A DNA stretch of 64,000 nt from an uncultured Clostridia bacterium (GTDB lineage Bacteria; Bacillota; Clostridia; Peptostreptococcales; Anaerovoracaceae). Of the stretch, positions 34,222-42,475 are shown piece by piece. Location: NCBI GenBank assembly GCA_934255545.1, contig CAKQOE010000005.1, positions 18,744 through 82,743 on the forward strand. The letters run 5' to 3'. The position numbers and the translations under genes were made by a program. A model generated the notes under the pieces. It saw nothing but the letters and a program-made list of their open reading frames with translations. It did no database searches and was not told where the DNA came from. Positions within the stretch are counted from its first letter, which is position 1, and each line of letters begins with the position of its first letter.

Positions 34222-34386
34222 ATGACAGGCGCTAAATATGAAAGATATTTTTCCAATATCATTTTAAGTTTAATTCATGAAACGAGCCAGAATAAAGCAG
34301 GCAAGCACGCTTTTCCATTTAAATGTCGCTGCAGCGTCTTTTTTAGCCATTTGTACGCTGCCGGCATACTGCGTCTGTCATTTTAA
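34222..34386 (+). CDS. possible 54-residue leader peptide
   Basis: ATG 34222 follows a good SD (GAGGAG, 34211-34216) and lies 22 nt after the -10 of the operon promoter. The translation MTGAKYERYFSNIILSLIHE... has no recognisable domain; its C-terminal half has KCRC and ends LRLSF. It fills most of the leader before the first flavoprotein gene (34416). It could be a real small protein, a leader peptide, or chance. The remaining part of the 420-nt gap holds hairpins and the promoter. Confidence 0.3.
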   Translation: MTGAKYERYFSNIILSLIHETSQNKAGKHAFPFKCRCSVFFSHLYAAGILRLSF

Positions 34387-34415
34387 GCCTGCATAGTTAA
34401 GAGATGGAGGTCACT

Positions 34416-35870
34416 ATGGATATATTGAAAGACCTGACAACGATCGTCGGTAAGGAAAACGTAACAGATAACGGATCTTTGCTTGCCGGATATGCTTCAG
34501 ATCTGAGCCTTGTATCAGCCGGCATGCCTGAGGCTGAGGTCTGTCCGGGCACGACAGAAGAAGTGAGCAGCATAGTAAAGTGGGCCAATGAAAACGGCAT
34601 CCCGCTGATACCTGTGAGCTCGCCCGTACATCTTTACGGAAGCACTATCCCTAAGCAGGGCGGCGTTATAGTAAACATGAAGAGATTTGACGAGATACAC
34701 GAGATAGACAAGGTAAACAGATTCGTAAGATTCGGCGTCGGAGTTTCATGGAAAAAGCTTACTGAAACGCTTGCAGCTGAAGGAATGCGAGTTATAATGC
34801 CGCTCGCTCCGCGCGCAGAGCGCTCAGCAGCGACAGACCATCTTGAACGCGAGGTCACGACAAACATGGTCTACGATTACGGTGAGCCTACACAGTCTAT
34901 GGAGGTAGTGTTCCCTAACGGTGATATATTCAGAACAGGATCAGCAAGCTCGCCTATGTTCCCGTACTCGCTCGCGCGGGGTGCAAACCCTGCAGGACCG
35001 GGTCTTGATTTCTACCGCCTGCTGCAGTGCGCTCAGGGAACTATGGGCATAGTCACATGGATGTCTCTCAAGATACAGAGCATACCTAAGATAGATAAGA
35101 TAAAATTCGCGGCGCTTGATGATATAAACGACGGCATAGATTTCCTTTACAGGATACTTCCGAGAAGGATAGGCCAGGAATGTCTGATCCTCAATGACAC
35201 AGACCTCGCAGCCCTTATAACAGATACAAAAGAAGAATTCGAGGCGGTTAAAAAGACGCTTCCGCCTTATACACTGATGTTCACGATAAGCGGTCTCATC
35301 AGAAGACCGGAAGAAAAGATAGCTTATGAAGAACACTTCCTCGCGGACGTCTGCAAGAACGAATTCACAAAGATAAAGCTTACGGATGCGCTTCCGGGTC
35401 ATCCGGGTGCAGCAGGAAAGCTGATAAAAATACTGCGCAGCGCGTGGCCGGAGGCTTCGAATTACTGGAAAAACATTCCTGCAGGCGCGTATCAGGATCT
35501 GTTCTTTATAACGAAACCTGAAAAGACGAAGATATTTATAGACGCTATGAAGGATATATGCGGCAAGCATTCATATGAGTTTGACAAGCTTGGCATATAC
35601 CAGCAGCCTATAGAGCATAACAGAGCGTGCCAGCTTCAGTTCTCATTCTTCTACGACCCTGCTGAGGCAGCAGCTGTCGAAGAGGTAAAAGCGATCTATG
35701 ACGCTGCATTTGAAAAAATGCTCGAACTCGGAGGATATTTCACAAGACCTTACGGAAACATGGCTGAACGCCTTTACGAAAGAGCAGGCTCTTATACAGC
35801 AGCTCTTAAAAAGGTAAAAGCGTTGTTCGACACTGAAAATATAATGAATCCGGGCAATCTGTGCTTCTAA
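34416..35870 (+). CDS. FAD-binding oxidoreductase, VAO/GlcD superfamily (first flavoprotein)
   Basis: 484 residues. Has the VAO-type FAD-binding fold: EVCPGTTEEVSSIVKWANENGIPLIPVSS, IVNMKRFDEIHEID, FVRFGVGVSWKKLTETL, then a substrate domain and the C-terminal IYDAAFEKMLELGGYFTRPYG...LFDTENIMNPGNLCF typical of D-lactate/glycolate-type dehydrogenases. The start is ATG 34416 (MDILKDLT): GGAGG at 34406-34410 is its SD and overlaps the upstream in-frame ATG 34404. First of three enzyme genes. The canonical GGGT loop is replaced by SSPVHLYGS. Substrate unknown. Confidence 0.83.
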   Translation: MDILKDLTTIVGKENVTDNGSLLAGYASDLSLVSAGMPEAEVCPGTTEEVSSIVKWANENGIPLIPVSSPVHLYGSTIPKQGGVIVNMKRFDEIHEIDKVNRFVRFGVGVSWKKLTETLAAEGMRVIMPLAPRAERSAATDHLEREVTTNMVYDYGEPTQSMEVVFPNGDIFRTGSASSPMFPYSLARGANPAGPGLDFYRLLQCAQGTMGIVTWMSLKIQSIPKIDKIKFAALDDINDGIDFLYRILPRRIGQECLILNDTDLAALITDTKEEFEAVKKTLPPYTLMFTISGLIRRPEEKIAYEEHFLADVCKNEFTKIKLTDALPGHPGAAGKLIKILRSAWPEASNYWKNIPAGAYQDLFFITKPEKTKIFIDAMKDICGKHSYEFDKLGIYQQPIEHNRACQLQFSFFYDPAEAAAVEEVKAIYDAAFEKMLELGGYFTRPYGNMAERLYERAGSYTAALKKVKALFDTENIMNPGNLCF

Positions 35871-35889
35871 ATGGCAAAGGAGGAAAATT

Positions 35890-37221
35890 ATGTCTGTAAT
35901 AGATAAAATGCATCCTGACAGATACGATACGCCGAAGGAAAAATTCGCCCTCGACATCGAAGATCTGAATAATTTTACATATGATATGCAGCATTGTATA
36001 AAATGCAAAGGCTGCTATTGGGTAGATCATACATACATGCCGGGCATGCAGCACGCTGTAAGATGTCCGAGCAATCTCTGGAAGGAGTTCGATTCATACG
36101 GAGCTTTCGGAAAGATGAGGATAGGTCTCAAGGTAAACAGCGGCGAGATGGAATGGAACGACCATCTCCTTGAACTCATATACGCCGACCCGCTGTGCGG
36201 AGCGTGTGATGTAGGCTGTAAGAGAAATCTTGATCTTGAAGTCGGACTTACACTCGAAGCTCTCAGAGTAAAGGCTGTAAAAGACGGCGCAGGCCCGATG
36301 CCTGCCCATAAAAAGGCTGCAGCTGACATAACAGAGTCAGGAAACTGCTACGGAGCAAAGAAAGACAGAAGAGCCTGGGTGGCACAGTCGGGCGCGCAGC
36401 CTGCTGAAAAGGCAGATATCATGTATTTCGCAGGATGTTCGTCATCATATGAAAATACTAATATAGCTGCTGCAGTAGATAAGGTGATGCGCAGCGCAGG
36501 CATCGACTATATGCTCATGGAAGATGAGACCTGCTGCGGAAACATAATATTCTCTGCAGGTATGGTAGACGAAGCAAGGAAGATAGCCGAGGCTAACGTA
36601 GAAAAAGTGAGAAAGAGCGGAGCTAAGGTGCTCATGACAGGATGTGCAGAGTGCTACCGCATGTGGAAAGTAGATTATCCTAAACTTCTTAACATAAGAA
36701 CAGATGAGCTCGGCTTCGAAGTAAAGCACTTTATCGAAGTTGCAGACGAAGCTCTCGAAGCCGGCAAACTTGTTCTTACAGAATCTGTAAATAAACGTAT
36801 GGCGTATCATGATGCCTGCAATGTAAGCAGAAACTGCGATCCGTGGGAACCGTATGAAGGCGAGCGCGGATGGATGGGTATCATAGAGCCGAGGCTCGCG
36901 CGCAGAAGAGGCAGACACGGTCTTTACGATCAGGCAAGGAGACTCATAGCAGCAGTTCCGGGACTTGATTTTACTGAGATGGACCGTAAAAAAGAAAATT
37001 CTCTCTGCTGCGCCGGCGGACGCGGCACAAAGCAGGCTTTTCCGGAGTTATCTGAATTCGCTGCACGCGACAGACTTGAAGAAGTAAAGTCTACAGGCGC
37101 AGAAATGCTCGTAGCAGCCTGTCCGTGGTGCTACAGCAACTTCAGCGATGTGATAAAGAAGGACGGAGAGTCTGTTGAAATGACAGACATAGCCGAGCTT
37201 CTTGCTATGGCAGTAAAATAG
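35890..37221 (+). CDS. (Fe-S)-binding protein with two CCG domains (GlcF/HdrD-like)
   Basis: 443 residues. N-terminal ferredoxin-like cysteines (CIKCKGCYW, then CGACDVGCKRN about residue 100), followed by two cysteine-rich CCG domains: YFAGCSSSYEN...DETCCGN...LMTGCAECYRMWK and AYHDACNVSRN...SLCCAGGRGTK...VAACPWCYSNF. Such proteins pass electrons from flavin dehydrogenases to quinones or electron-bifurcating partners. Here it lies between two flavoprotein genes (19 nt and 13 nt gaps), so it is probably the shared electron-transfer subunit. SD AAAGGAGGA (35876-35884). Confidence 0.88.
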   Translation: MSVIDKMHPDRYDTPKEKFALDIEDLNNFTYDMQHCIKCKGCYWVDHTYMPGMQHAVRCPSNLWKEFDSYGAFGKMRIGLKVNSGEMEWNDHLLELIYADPLCGACDVGCKRNLDLEVGLTLEALRVKAVKDGAGPMPAHKKAAADITESGNCYGAKKDRRAWVAQSGAQPAEKADIMYFAGCSSSYENTNIAAAVDKVMRSAGIDYMLMEDETCCGNIIFSAGMVDEARKIAEANVEKVRKSGAKVLMTGCAECYRMWKVDYPKLLNIRTDELGFEVKHFIEVADEALEAGKLVLTESVNKRMAYHDACNVSRNCDPWEPYEGERGWMGIIEPRLARRRGRHGLYDQARRLIAAVPGLDFTEMDRKKENSLCCAGGRGTKQAFPELSEFAARDRLEEVKSTGAEMLVAACPWCYSNFSDVIKKDGESVEMTDIAELLAMAVK

Positions 37222-37234
37222 AAGGAGGGTCACT

Positions 37235-38863
37235 ATGAGTATAAATATGCATGCGTATAAGGCAATAGAAGCTGTCGTAGGCAGCAATTACATAACTGAC
37301 GATCCTGTTGACTGCGAAGGATACCGTTCAGGTCCGGGCGGATACGAGAGCGGAACAGGCTATGAGAGAGTCATGACGAAGATAGCCGGCGCTGTGGTCA
37401 TGCCGCGCACTACTGAAGATGTTCAGAAAATAGTAAAGATATGCAGACGCTACAAGCTGCCGTTCGTACCGTATTCAACAGGCTTTTACGGTCCGCGCTC
37501 TCATCCTCACGTAGAGCATGAGCTTATCATAGACATGAAGAGGATGCGCGATTTTTCAATAGATCCGAAGCATTTTTCTATAACAGTACAGCCGGGCGTC
37601 ATATATTCGCAGATACAGCAGATATGCTTTGAAAACGGCGCTTACGTAGTTATCGGCGGCGGCGGCGCGCAGACATCAGCCGTAGCTAACCTGCTGAACG
37701 ACGGATGGTCGCCGCTCAGCTTCAGAGTAGGTCTGCCGCAGCGCAGGATACTAGGTATGGAGATAGTAATGCCTGACGGCGAGATAGTAAAGATGGGATC
37801 GCTTGCAGCAGGCGATGATCCGTTCTGGGGCGAAGGCATAGGTCCTGACCTCAGAGGTATCATGCGTGGTTACACAGGACTGCTGGGATGTCTCGGCATA
37901 TGCACCAAAATGGCTATAAAAACTCTGCCGTTCCAGCCTGAAGTCCCTCAGCCGACAGGCGTTTCTCCCGAAACGACTCTTATGCTCGATCCGAAGCGCG
38001 TACGCTGGATAAATTTCACGATGCCGAGTCTTGAGTCTATAGAACAGGCGCATCTCATGATGGGTGACGCCGAGATAGGCGCTGCCGTTACAAAAGTTCC
38101 GACGTTCTGGCGAGCTATAGCAAAGGCCGAATGCAAAGAAGAATTCTGGGATCTCTGGCTCAAGGAGACAGAAGAATCTGTTGCCAATTTCTTCCTTGTA
38201 AGGGTAATGCTCATAGGCTATACATCAGAAGAACAGATGGATTACGATTATAATGTTCTGATCGATATAATGAACGAGCTTGGCGGAAAGGAACGACGCA
38301 CTAAGCCTTCTGACGAATCGTGGTTCAAGAACGCCGACTCCGCCGGCATGTGGCTCATGACAGGCTCATACGTATCTGTAGACTACGTAATGGATACATT
38401 TACTCAGGCATTCAAGCAGGGGCCTAACTACCGTGACCTTAAGGATAAGTACACGCCGCCTCTCATGCCTGACTGCAAGGATCTCGGTTGGTTCCAGAGC
38501 TGCGAGATGGGACATCTCGGTTACTATGAGTATCTTATTTACTGGGATCAGAGAGAAGATACGAACGGAATGGACCAGTTCTATGTAGAAAGCGCAAAGA
38601 TGAATGTAAGGAACGGCGCGTATCCGGCGCTTCTCAGCTCCCACCAGCCTATGTACCTTACCGGTCCGGCGTACGGACCAGGGTATCATGAATGGATACT
38701 TGACCTTAAGGCTGCATTCGACCCTGACTGGATATGTCACCCTCCTCTGCCGCTCGCACACGATGAGTTCGTAAAGAGAGCTCCGTGGATGGCAGAAATA
38801 AAAGACTGGGAGACTCCGGAAGAATTCCCTTATCCTGAAAACTTGAAAAAATTAATGCAGTAA
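37235..38863 (+). CDS. FAD-binding oxidoreductase, vanillyl-alcohol oxidase/cresol dehydrogenase-like (second flavoprotein)
   Basis: 542 residues. VAO-type FAD domain: GAVVMPRTTEDVQKIVKICRRYKLPFVPYSTG, LIIDMKRMRDFSIDPKHFSITVQPGVIYSQIQQICFENGAYV, LGMEIVMPDGEIVKMGS, MRGYTGLLGCLGICTKMAIKTLP. The C-terminal half (ESIEQAHLMMGDAEIGA...LKAAFDPDWICHPP) is of the cresol/vanillyl-alcohol type. SD AAGGAGGG (37222-37229). With the two genes before it, it forms a likely heteromeric anaerobic dehydrogenase. Substrate cannot be assigned. Confidence 0.83.
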   Translation: MSINMHAYKAIEAVVGSNYITDDPVDCEGYRSGPGGYESGTGYERVMTKIAGAVVMPRTTEDVQKIVKICRRYKLPFVPYSTGFYGPRSHPHVEHELIIDMKRMRDFSIDPKHFSITVQPGVIYSQIQQICFENGAYVVIGGGGAQTSAVANLLNDGWSPLSFRVGLPQRRILGMEIVMPDGEIVKMGSLAAGDDPFWGEGIGPDLRGIMRGYTGLLGCLGICTKMAIKTLPFQPEVPQPTGVSPETTLMLDPKRVRWINFTMPSLESIEQAHLMMGDAEIGAAVTKVPTFWRAIAKAECKEEFWDLWLKETEESVANFFLVRVMLIGYTSEEQMDYDYNVLIDIMNELGGKERRTKPSDESWFKNADSAGMWLMTGSYVSVDYVMDTFTQAFKQGPNYRDLKDKYTPPLMPDCKDLGWFQSCEMGHLGYYEYLIYWDQREDTNGMDQFYVESAKMNVRNGAYPALLSSHQPMYLTGPAYGPGYHEWILDLKAAFDPDWICHPPLPLAHDEFVKRAPWMAEIKDWETPEEFPYPENLKKLMQ

Positions 38864-38890
38864 TGTATTATAGGGAGCAGGAGGTTTAGC

Positions 38891-39595
38891 ATGGCACGAA
38901 TAGTATTATCAGAACAGACTGCGGACAGGATACAGCAGCTCATTGACAAACAATACAAGCCGGGCGACAAGATTCCTGCAGAGATGGAGCTTGCTGCATT
39001 TATGGATGTCAGCAGAACTACGATACGAGAGGCTGTAAAGATCCTCTGCTCCCGCAACATACTTGAGATAAAGCGCGGATCGGGCACATTCGTCTGTGAA
39101 AATCCGGGCATGCCGAATGATCCGCTGGGCTCCAAGGACATGGACGGACGCCAGCTCATGAACGAGATATTTGAGATGTCGCAGCTCTTTGAACCACAGC
39201 TCGTAAAGCTGTCAGCGCAGAAGGCCGGAGCATATGATATAGAAAGGATGAAATCGCTGGACGCTGATATGACCGGACTCATACGCAGGTACAGAAACGG
39301 CGAATATATACATTCAAACGACTTCAGAAAGCTTGACGTTGAGTTTCATAAGGCTGTAATAGACGGCTGCGGGAATCAGATGATAAGCAAGTCGGCAGAT
39401 ATGTTCCTGGCTACATGCATAGAATGGTACAACGTATGGACGGACCTTGATCTTGACAGAGTTTTAGAGGATTTTGAAAAGTATCATCCTATGATAGTGA
39501 AGGCCATAGAGTCTCATGACGCTGATGAAGCTTACAGACTGTCAATGGCGCATACTCAGGAGATCATCGACTTTTACAGAAACGGAAAATCATAG
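38891..39595 (+). CDS. FadR-subfamily GntR transcriptional regulator (FCD domain)
   Basis: 234 residues. N-terminal winged helix (TADRIQQLIDKQYKPGDKIPAEMELAAFMDVSRTTIREAVKILCSRNILEIKRGSGTFV) and a C-terminal FCD ligand domain with metal residues in LDVEFHKAV, EKYHPMIVKAI and SMAHTQEIIDF. 27 nt after the second flavoprotein gene with SD GGAGG (38880-38884), so it is made from the operon it probably controls. Operators of this subfamily have GT-N3-AC palindromes; such sites lie at the promoter of this operon and at the acyl-CoA transferase gene. The FCD ligand is likely a carboxylic acid. Confidence 0.9.
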   Translation: MARIVLSEQTADRIQQLIDKQYKPGDKIPAEMELAAFMDVSRTTIREAVKILCSRNILEIKRGSGTFVCENPGMPNDPLGSKDMDGRQLMNEIFEMSQLFEPQLVKLSAQKAGAYDIERMKSLDADMTGLIRRYRNGEYIHSNDFRKLDVEFHKAVIDGCGNQMISKSADMFLATCIEWYNVWTDLDLDRVLEDFEKYHPMIVKAIESHDADEAYRLSMAHTQEIIDFYRNGKS

Positions 39596-39604
39596 AAAAC
39601 CTTA

Positions 39605-39633
39605 TTGAAAACATACCGGCACTGTGTTATACT
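39605..39633 (+). promoter_or_regulatory. promoter of tRNA-Leu (and yajC)
   Basis: TTGAAA (39605-39610), 17-bp spacer, TATACT (39628-39633), 13 bp before the mature tRNA 5' end. Confidence 0.8.
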
Positions 39634-39646
39634 CATAGAGTTATGT

Positions 39647-39733
39647 GCCGGCGTGATGGAATTGGCAGACGTGCGGGACTCAAAATCCCGTGGTGGCAAC
39701 ACCGTATCGGTTCGACCCCGATCGCCGGCACCA
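39647..39733 (+). tRNA. tRNA-Leu (anticodon CAA)
   Basis: Acceptor stem GCCGGCG/CGCCGGC (39647-39653 with 39723-39729), discriminator A and encoded CCA (39731-39733). Anticodon stem CGGGA/TCCCG with loop CTCAAAA gives CAA (39681-39683), reading UUG. The long variable arm (TGGTGGCAACACC) marks a class II tRNA; the T loop GGTTCGACCCC is canonical. No terminator separates it from yajC, whose SD starts 12 nt later. Confidence 0.95.
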
Positions 39734-39755
39734 TCTAAATTCATGGAGGTTAATG

Positions 39756-40160
39756 ATGAGCGAAAATACAATAGCTTATATCCAGATGCTTGCGCCACTC
39801 ATTCTTATCTTTGCTGCTTTATGGTTCTTCATGATAAGACCGCAGAAGAAGAGAGATAACGAAACAAAGCAGATGAGAAACAGTCTGCAGGAAGGTGACG
39901 AGATCGTTACTATAGGCGGTATCGTAGGCAAGGTCCTCAACGTAAAGGAAGATTCTGTCGTTGTTTATGTAGGAACAGACAAAACAAAGATTGAGTTCAA
40001 AAAATGGGCTATCGGCGAGGTTTCAAAGAAGTCTGAAAAGGCTGCAGCAAAGGCTGAACCTGCAAAGGAAGAGGCTGAGGAAGCAGAATCTAAGAAAAAG
40101 ATAAAGAAGCTCACTCGCAAAGATGAGGCTGATAAGAATCCTTTAGAAGAGGATAACTAA
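39756..40160 (+). CDS. yajC: preprotein translocase accessory subunit YajC
   Basis: 134-residue single-pass membrane protein that associates with SecDF. One TM helix near the N-terminus (MLAPLILIFAALWFFMIRPQKKR) with the family motif RPQKKR, then EGDEIVTIGGIVGKVLNVKEDSVVV, and a charged Ala/Glu/Lys tail. Start ATG 39756 (or the adjacent 39753) with SD GGAGG (39745-39749). secD and secF lie 2.3 kb downstream, separated by the SCIFF genes. Confidence 0.93.
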   Translation: MSENTIAYIQMLAPLILIFAALWFFMIRPQKKRDNETKQMRNSLQEGDEIVTIGGIVGKVLNVKEDSVVVYVGTDKTKIEFKKWAIGEVSKKSEKAAAKAEPAKEEAEEAESKKKIKKLTRKDEADKNPLEEDN

Positions 40161-40191
40161 AATATCACGATCATAATAATGATAAAGTCGG

Positions 40192-40222
40192 AAGCTGCCG
40201 CGTATATACGGCAGCTTTTTTT
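40192..40222 (+). terminator. rho-independent terminator after yajC
   Basis: AAGCTGCCG/CGGCAGCTT with loop CGTATATA and a following T run. Confidence 0.9.
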
Positions 40223-40263
40223 CATATTATTTACCAGACTGAATTTAACAGGAGGTATATAAT

Positions 40264-40689
40264 ATGAAGAAAAACAAAAATACCGGCGAAAAAATTAAAA
40301 GAAATATAAATGCAGGCAGAACAGCGGCCGCCGGCGTCCGCAAAGGCCTGAAAGGATTTACAGCAGCTGTTGCGGCTGCGGCAGCAGGGGTCCTCATAAG
40401 CGGGCTTATGCTGTTTTTCACGGCAATGGGCATAGATTCTTCGACCGGCATTATCATAGCTTTCATAACTGTCGGAGCCTTCATAAACGGATACACTGCC
40501 GCGGCGGCGGTAGGCAGAAAGGGCCTTATTACAGGTATAGCAGCCGGAGTCATATATGTCGGAGCACTTACAGTGTTTTTTGCGCTCACTGCCGGTACAG
40601 GAGCGCCGTCTGCAGGACGTGCGGCGCTTCTCGCCATCCCTGTTGCCGCGTCCGGCGCGGCGGGAGTTCTGGGCGTAGGAAAGCATTGA
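40264..40689 (+). CDS. TIGR04086-type integral membrane protein
   Basis: 141 residues, four hydrophobic helices (AAVAAAAAGVLISGLMLFF, TGIIIAFITVGAFINGYTAA, LITGIAAGVIYVGALTVFFAL, LLAIPVAASGAAGVLGV) after a basic N-terminus. Position between yajC and the SCIFF gene matches the TIGR04086 family; function unknown. SD AGGAGG (40250-40255). Confidence 0.75.
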   Translation: MKKNKNTGEKIKRNINAGRTAAAGVRKGLKGFTAAVAAAAAGVLISGLMLFFTAMGIDSSTGIIIAFITVGAFINGYTAAAAVGRKGLITGIAAGVIYVGALTVFFALTAGTGAPSAGRAALLAIPVAASGAAGVLGVGKH

Positions 40690-40712
40690 TCAGAAAAATA
40701 ATTCAGTCTGCT

Positions 40713-40741
40713 TGACACCTATTATATAGTAGGGTAAAATA
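40713..40741 (+). promoter_or_regulatory. promoter of the SCIFF gene
   Basis: Perfect TTGACA (40713-40718), 17-bp spacer, a TAAAA(T)-type -10 from 40736. The start codon is about 90 nt downstream. Confidence 0.75.
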
Positions 40742-40832
40742 CTAATGTTAATCAAGTATACAAGAACGAAACTCATCTGAACCAACAGAATGATGTTAAG
40801 ATGTTAAAAAGCGTTCATATAAGGAGGAAAAA

Positions 40833-40982
40833 ATGAAAAGAGTAAAGACTATCGCAAGACCTGTATTAAAGGACGCAGCATGCAGCACAGGATGCGGAGA
40901 ATGCCAGACTTCATGTCAGTCAGCATGCAAGACTTCATGCACAGTTGCTAACCAGAAGTGCGAAAACATTAAGAGAAGATAA
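40833..40982 (+). CDS. scfA: SCIFF precursor peptide (six-cysteine-in-forty-five)
   Basis: 49-residue ribosomally made peptide, substrate of the adjacent radical-SAM enzyme, which forms Cys-to-Thr thioether bonds in characterised examples. The invariant core CQTSCQSACKTSCTVANQKC is exact. Seven cysteines are visible (17, 21, 24, 28, 32, 36, 43); Cys32 and Thr37 correspond to the bridged pair reported for the Clostridium thermocellum peptide. The extra N-terminal Cys gives CSTGCGEC. SD AAGGAGG (40821-40827). Function of the mature peptide is unknown. Confidence 0.95.
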   Translation: MKRVKTIARPVLKDAACSTGCGECQTSCQSACKTSCTVANQKCENIKRR

Positions 40983-41096
40983 TCAGATACTGATTTTTTG
41001 AAGAGAGGGTGTCCAGAATGTTGCCTGATATGCAGAGTTTTTTATGCATTGGATGCACGTTTTGAGACAGCTTCTTTTTTTGAGGGGGTTGATCTT

Positions 41097-42452
41097 TTGA
41101 TACACAGATATATCTTCAGGGACACGCCTATAGTGCTCGATGTAAACAGCGGCGCTGTACACGTGGTAGACCCGGTGATATATGACGCTCTCGAATACTG
41201 CAACGGAAGATCAGTAAATGAGGCTGAGATCACGTCGGCTCTCGCCGACAGATACGAGCCTGCTGAGATCAGCGATGCGATTTCCGATATAAAGGAGCTC
41301 ATTGCCGCGGACATGCTCTTCAGCGAGGATGAAGTGGACAAGGGATCCATTGAGAGGAAAGAACCTGTTATCAAGGCGATGTGCCTTCATGTAGCTCACG
41401 ACTGCAACATGAACTGCGCATACTGCTTCGGAGACAAGGGCGCATTCGAGGGTATCAGATGCCTGCTTTCGCTTGAAACAGGAAAGAAGGCTATAGATTT
41501 TCTTATACAGCATTCGGGCAGCCGCAGAAATCTTGAGATAGATTTCTTTGGCGGGGAACCGCTTATGAACTTTGACGTAGTTAAAGAGCTTGTAAAGTAC
41601 GGCCGCGAGATCGAGGACCGGTACGGAAAAAATATCAGGTTTACGATAACTACAAACGGTATACTTCTTGATGATGACAAGATAGCGTACATAAATGAAA
41701 ATATGGACAATGTCATCCTCAGCATAGACGGAAGACCGGAAGTAAACGACCGTATGAGAAAAACGGTGAACGGAAAAGGCACTTACGATATAATCACAAA
41801 GAACTACAAAAATTTCGTTTCAAAGCGTGACGGGTTATACTATGTAAGAGGTACGTTCACAAGATATAATCTTGACTTTGCGGAAGACGTAAAGCACCTG
41901 CTCGACCTTGGATTTTCAAACGTTTCAGTCGAGCCGGTAGTGACTGACAGCAAATACGACTATGCTCTTCGCGATGAAGATATCGACACCATACTCAATG
42001 AGTATGACAGACTGTCAGATATGTACATCAAAAATGCGGAAGAGGGAAAGCCTTTCGATTTCTTCCACTTCAACGTGGATCTGAATCAGGGACCGTGCGT
42101 TATAAAGCGCGTATCCGGCTGCGGAGCCGGAACAGAGTATGTCGCAGTATCTCCTGAAGGCGACATATATCCATGTCATCAGTTTGTCGGAAATCCGATA
42201 TATAAGCTCGGCAACCTGAACGACGAAAAATTTGAAAACAGACTGTATGATACATTCAACAGGGCTCATATCTATAACAAGCCTGACTGCGTGGAATGCT
42301 GGGCGAAATTCTACTGCAGCGGCGGATGCCATGCTAACGCGATGCACGCAAATGGGGACATCATGAAGCCGTACAGACTCGGCTGCGAGATGGAAAAGAA
42401 GCGCGTTGAATGTGCCATAGGAATACAGGCAGTTTTATCAGATGATATGTAA
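41097..42452 (+). CDS. scfB: SCIFF-maturing radical SAM/SPASM enzyme ScfB
   Basis: 451 residues. N-terminal peptide-recognition domain (IVLDVNSGAVHVVDPVIYDALEYC), radical SAM cluster motif CNMNCAYCFGDKG, FFGGEPLMNFD, then the SPASM auxiliary cluster cysteines (CGAGTEYVAVSPEGDIYPCHQF...CVECWAKFYCSGGCHANA...C). I start at TTG 41097 (LIHRYIFRD), preceded by GAGGGGG (41082-41088), because homologues begin here; the frame is open from TTG 40998 with another SD. It lies 114 nt after its substrate gene and 23 nt before secD. Confidence 0.93.
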   Translation: MIHRYIFRDTPIVLDVNSGAVHVVDPVIYDALEYCNGRSVNEAEITSALADRYEPAEISDAISDIKELIAADMLFSEDEVDKGSIERKEPVIKAMCLHVAHDCNMNCAYCFGDKGAFEGIRCLLSLETGKKAIDFLIQHSGSRRNLEIDFFGGEPLMNFDVVKELVKYGREIEDRYGKNIRFTITTNGILLDDDKIAYINENMDNVILSIDGRPEVNDRMRKTVNGKGTYDIITKNYKNFVSKRDGLYYVRGTFTRYNLDFAEDVKHLLDLGFSNVSVEPVVTDSKYDYALRDEDIDTILNEYDRLSDMYIKNAEEGKPFDFFHFNVDLNQGPCVIKRVSGCGAGTEYVAVSPEGDIYPCHQFVGNPIYKLGNLNDEKFENRLYDTFNRAHIYNKPDCVECWAKFYCSGGCHANAMHANGDIMKPYRLGCEMEKKRVECAIGIQAVLSDDM

Positions 42453-42475
42453 AAGGAAGGAGTTATTGAAAAGTA

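Noticed and set aside
39647..39733. tRNA-Leu as an integration site
   Set aside because: No repeated tRNA 3' end and no integrase beside it; the neighbouring genes are ordinary housekeeping genes.
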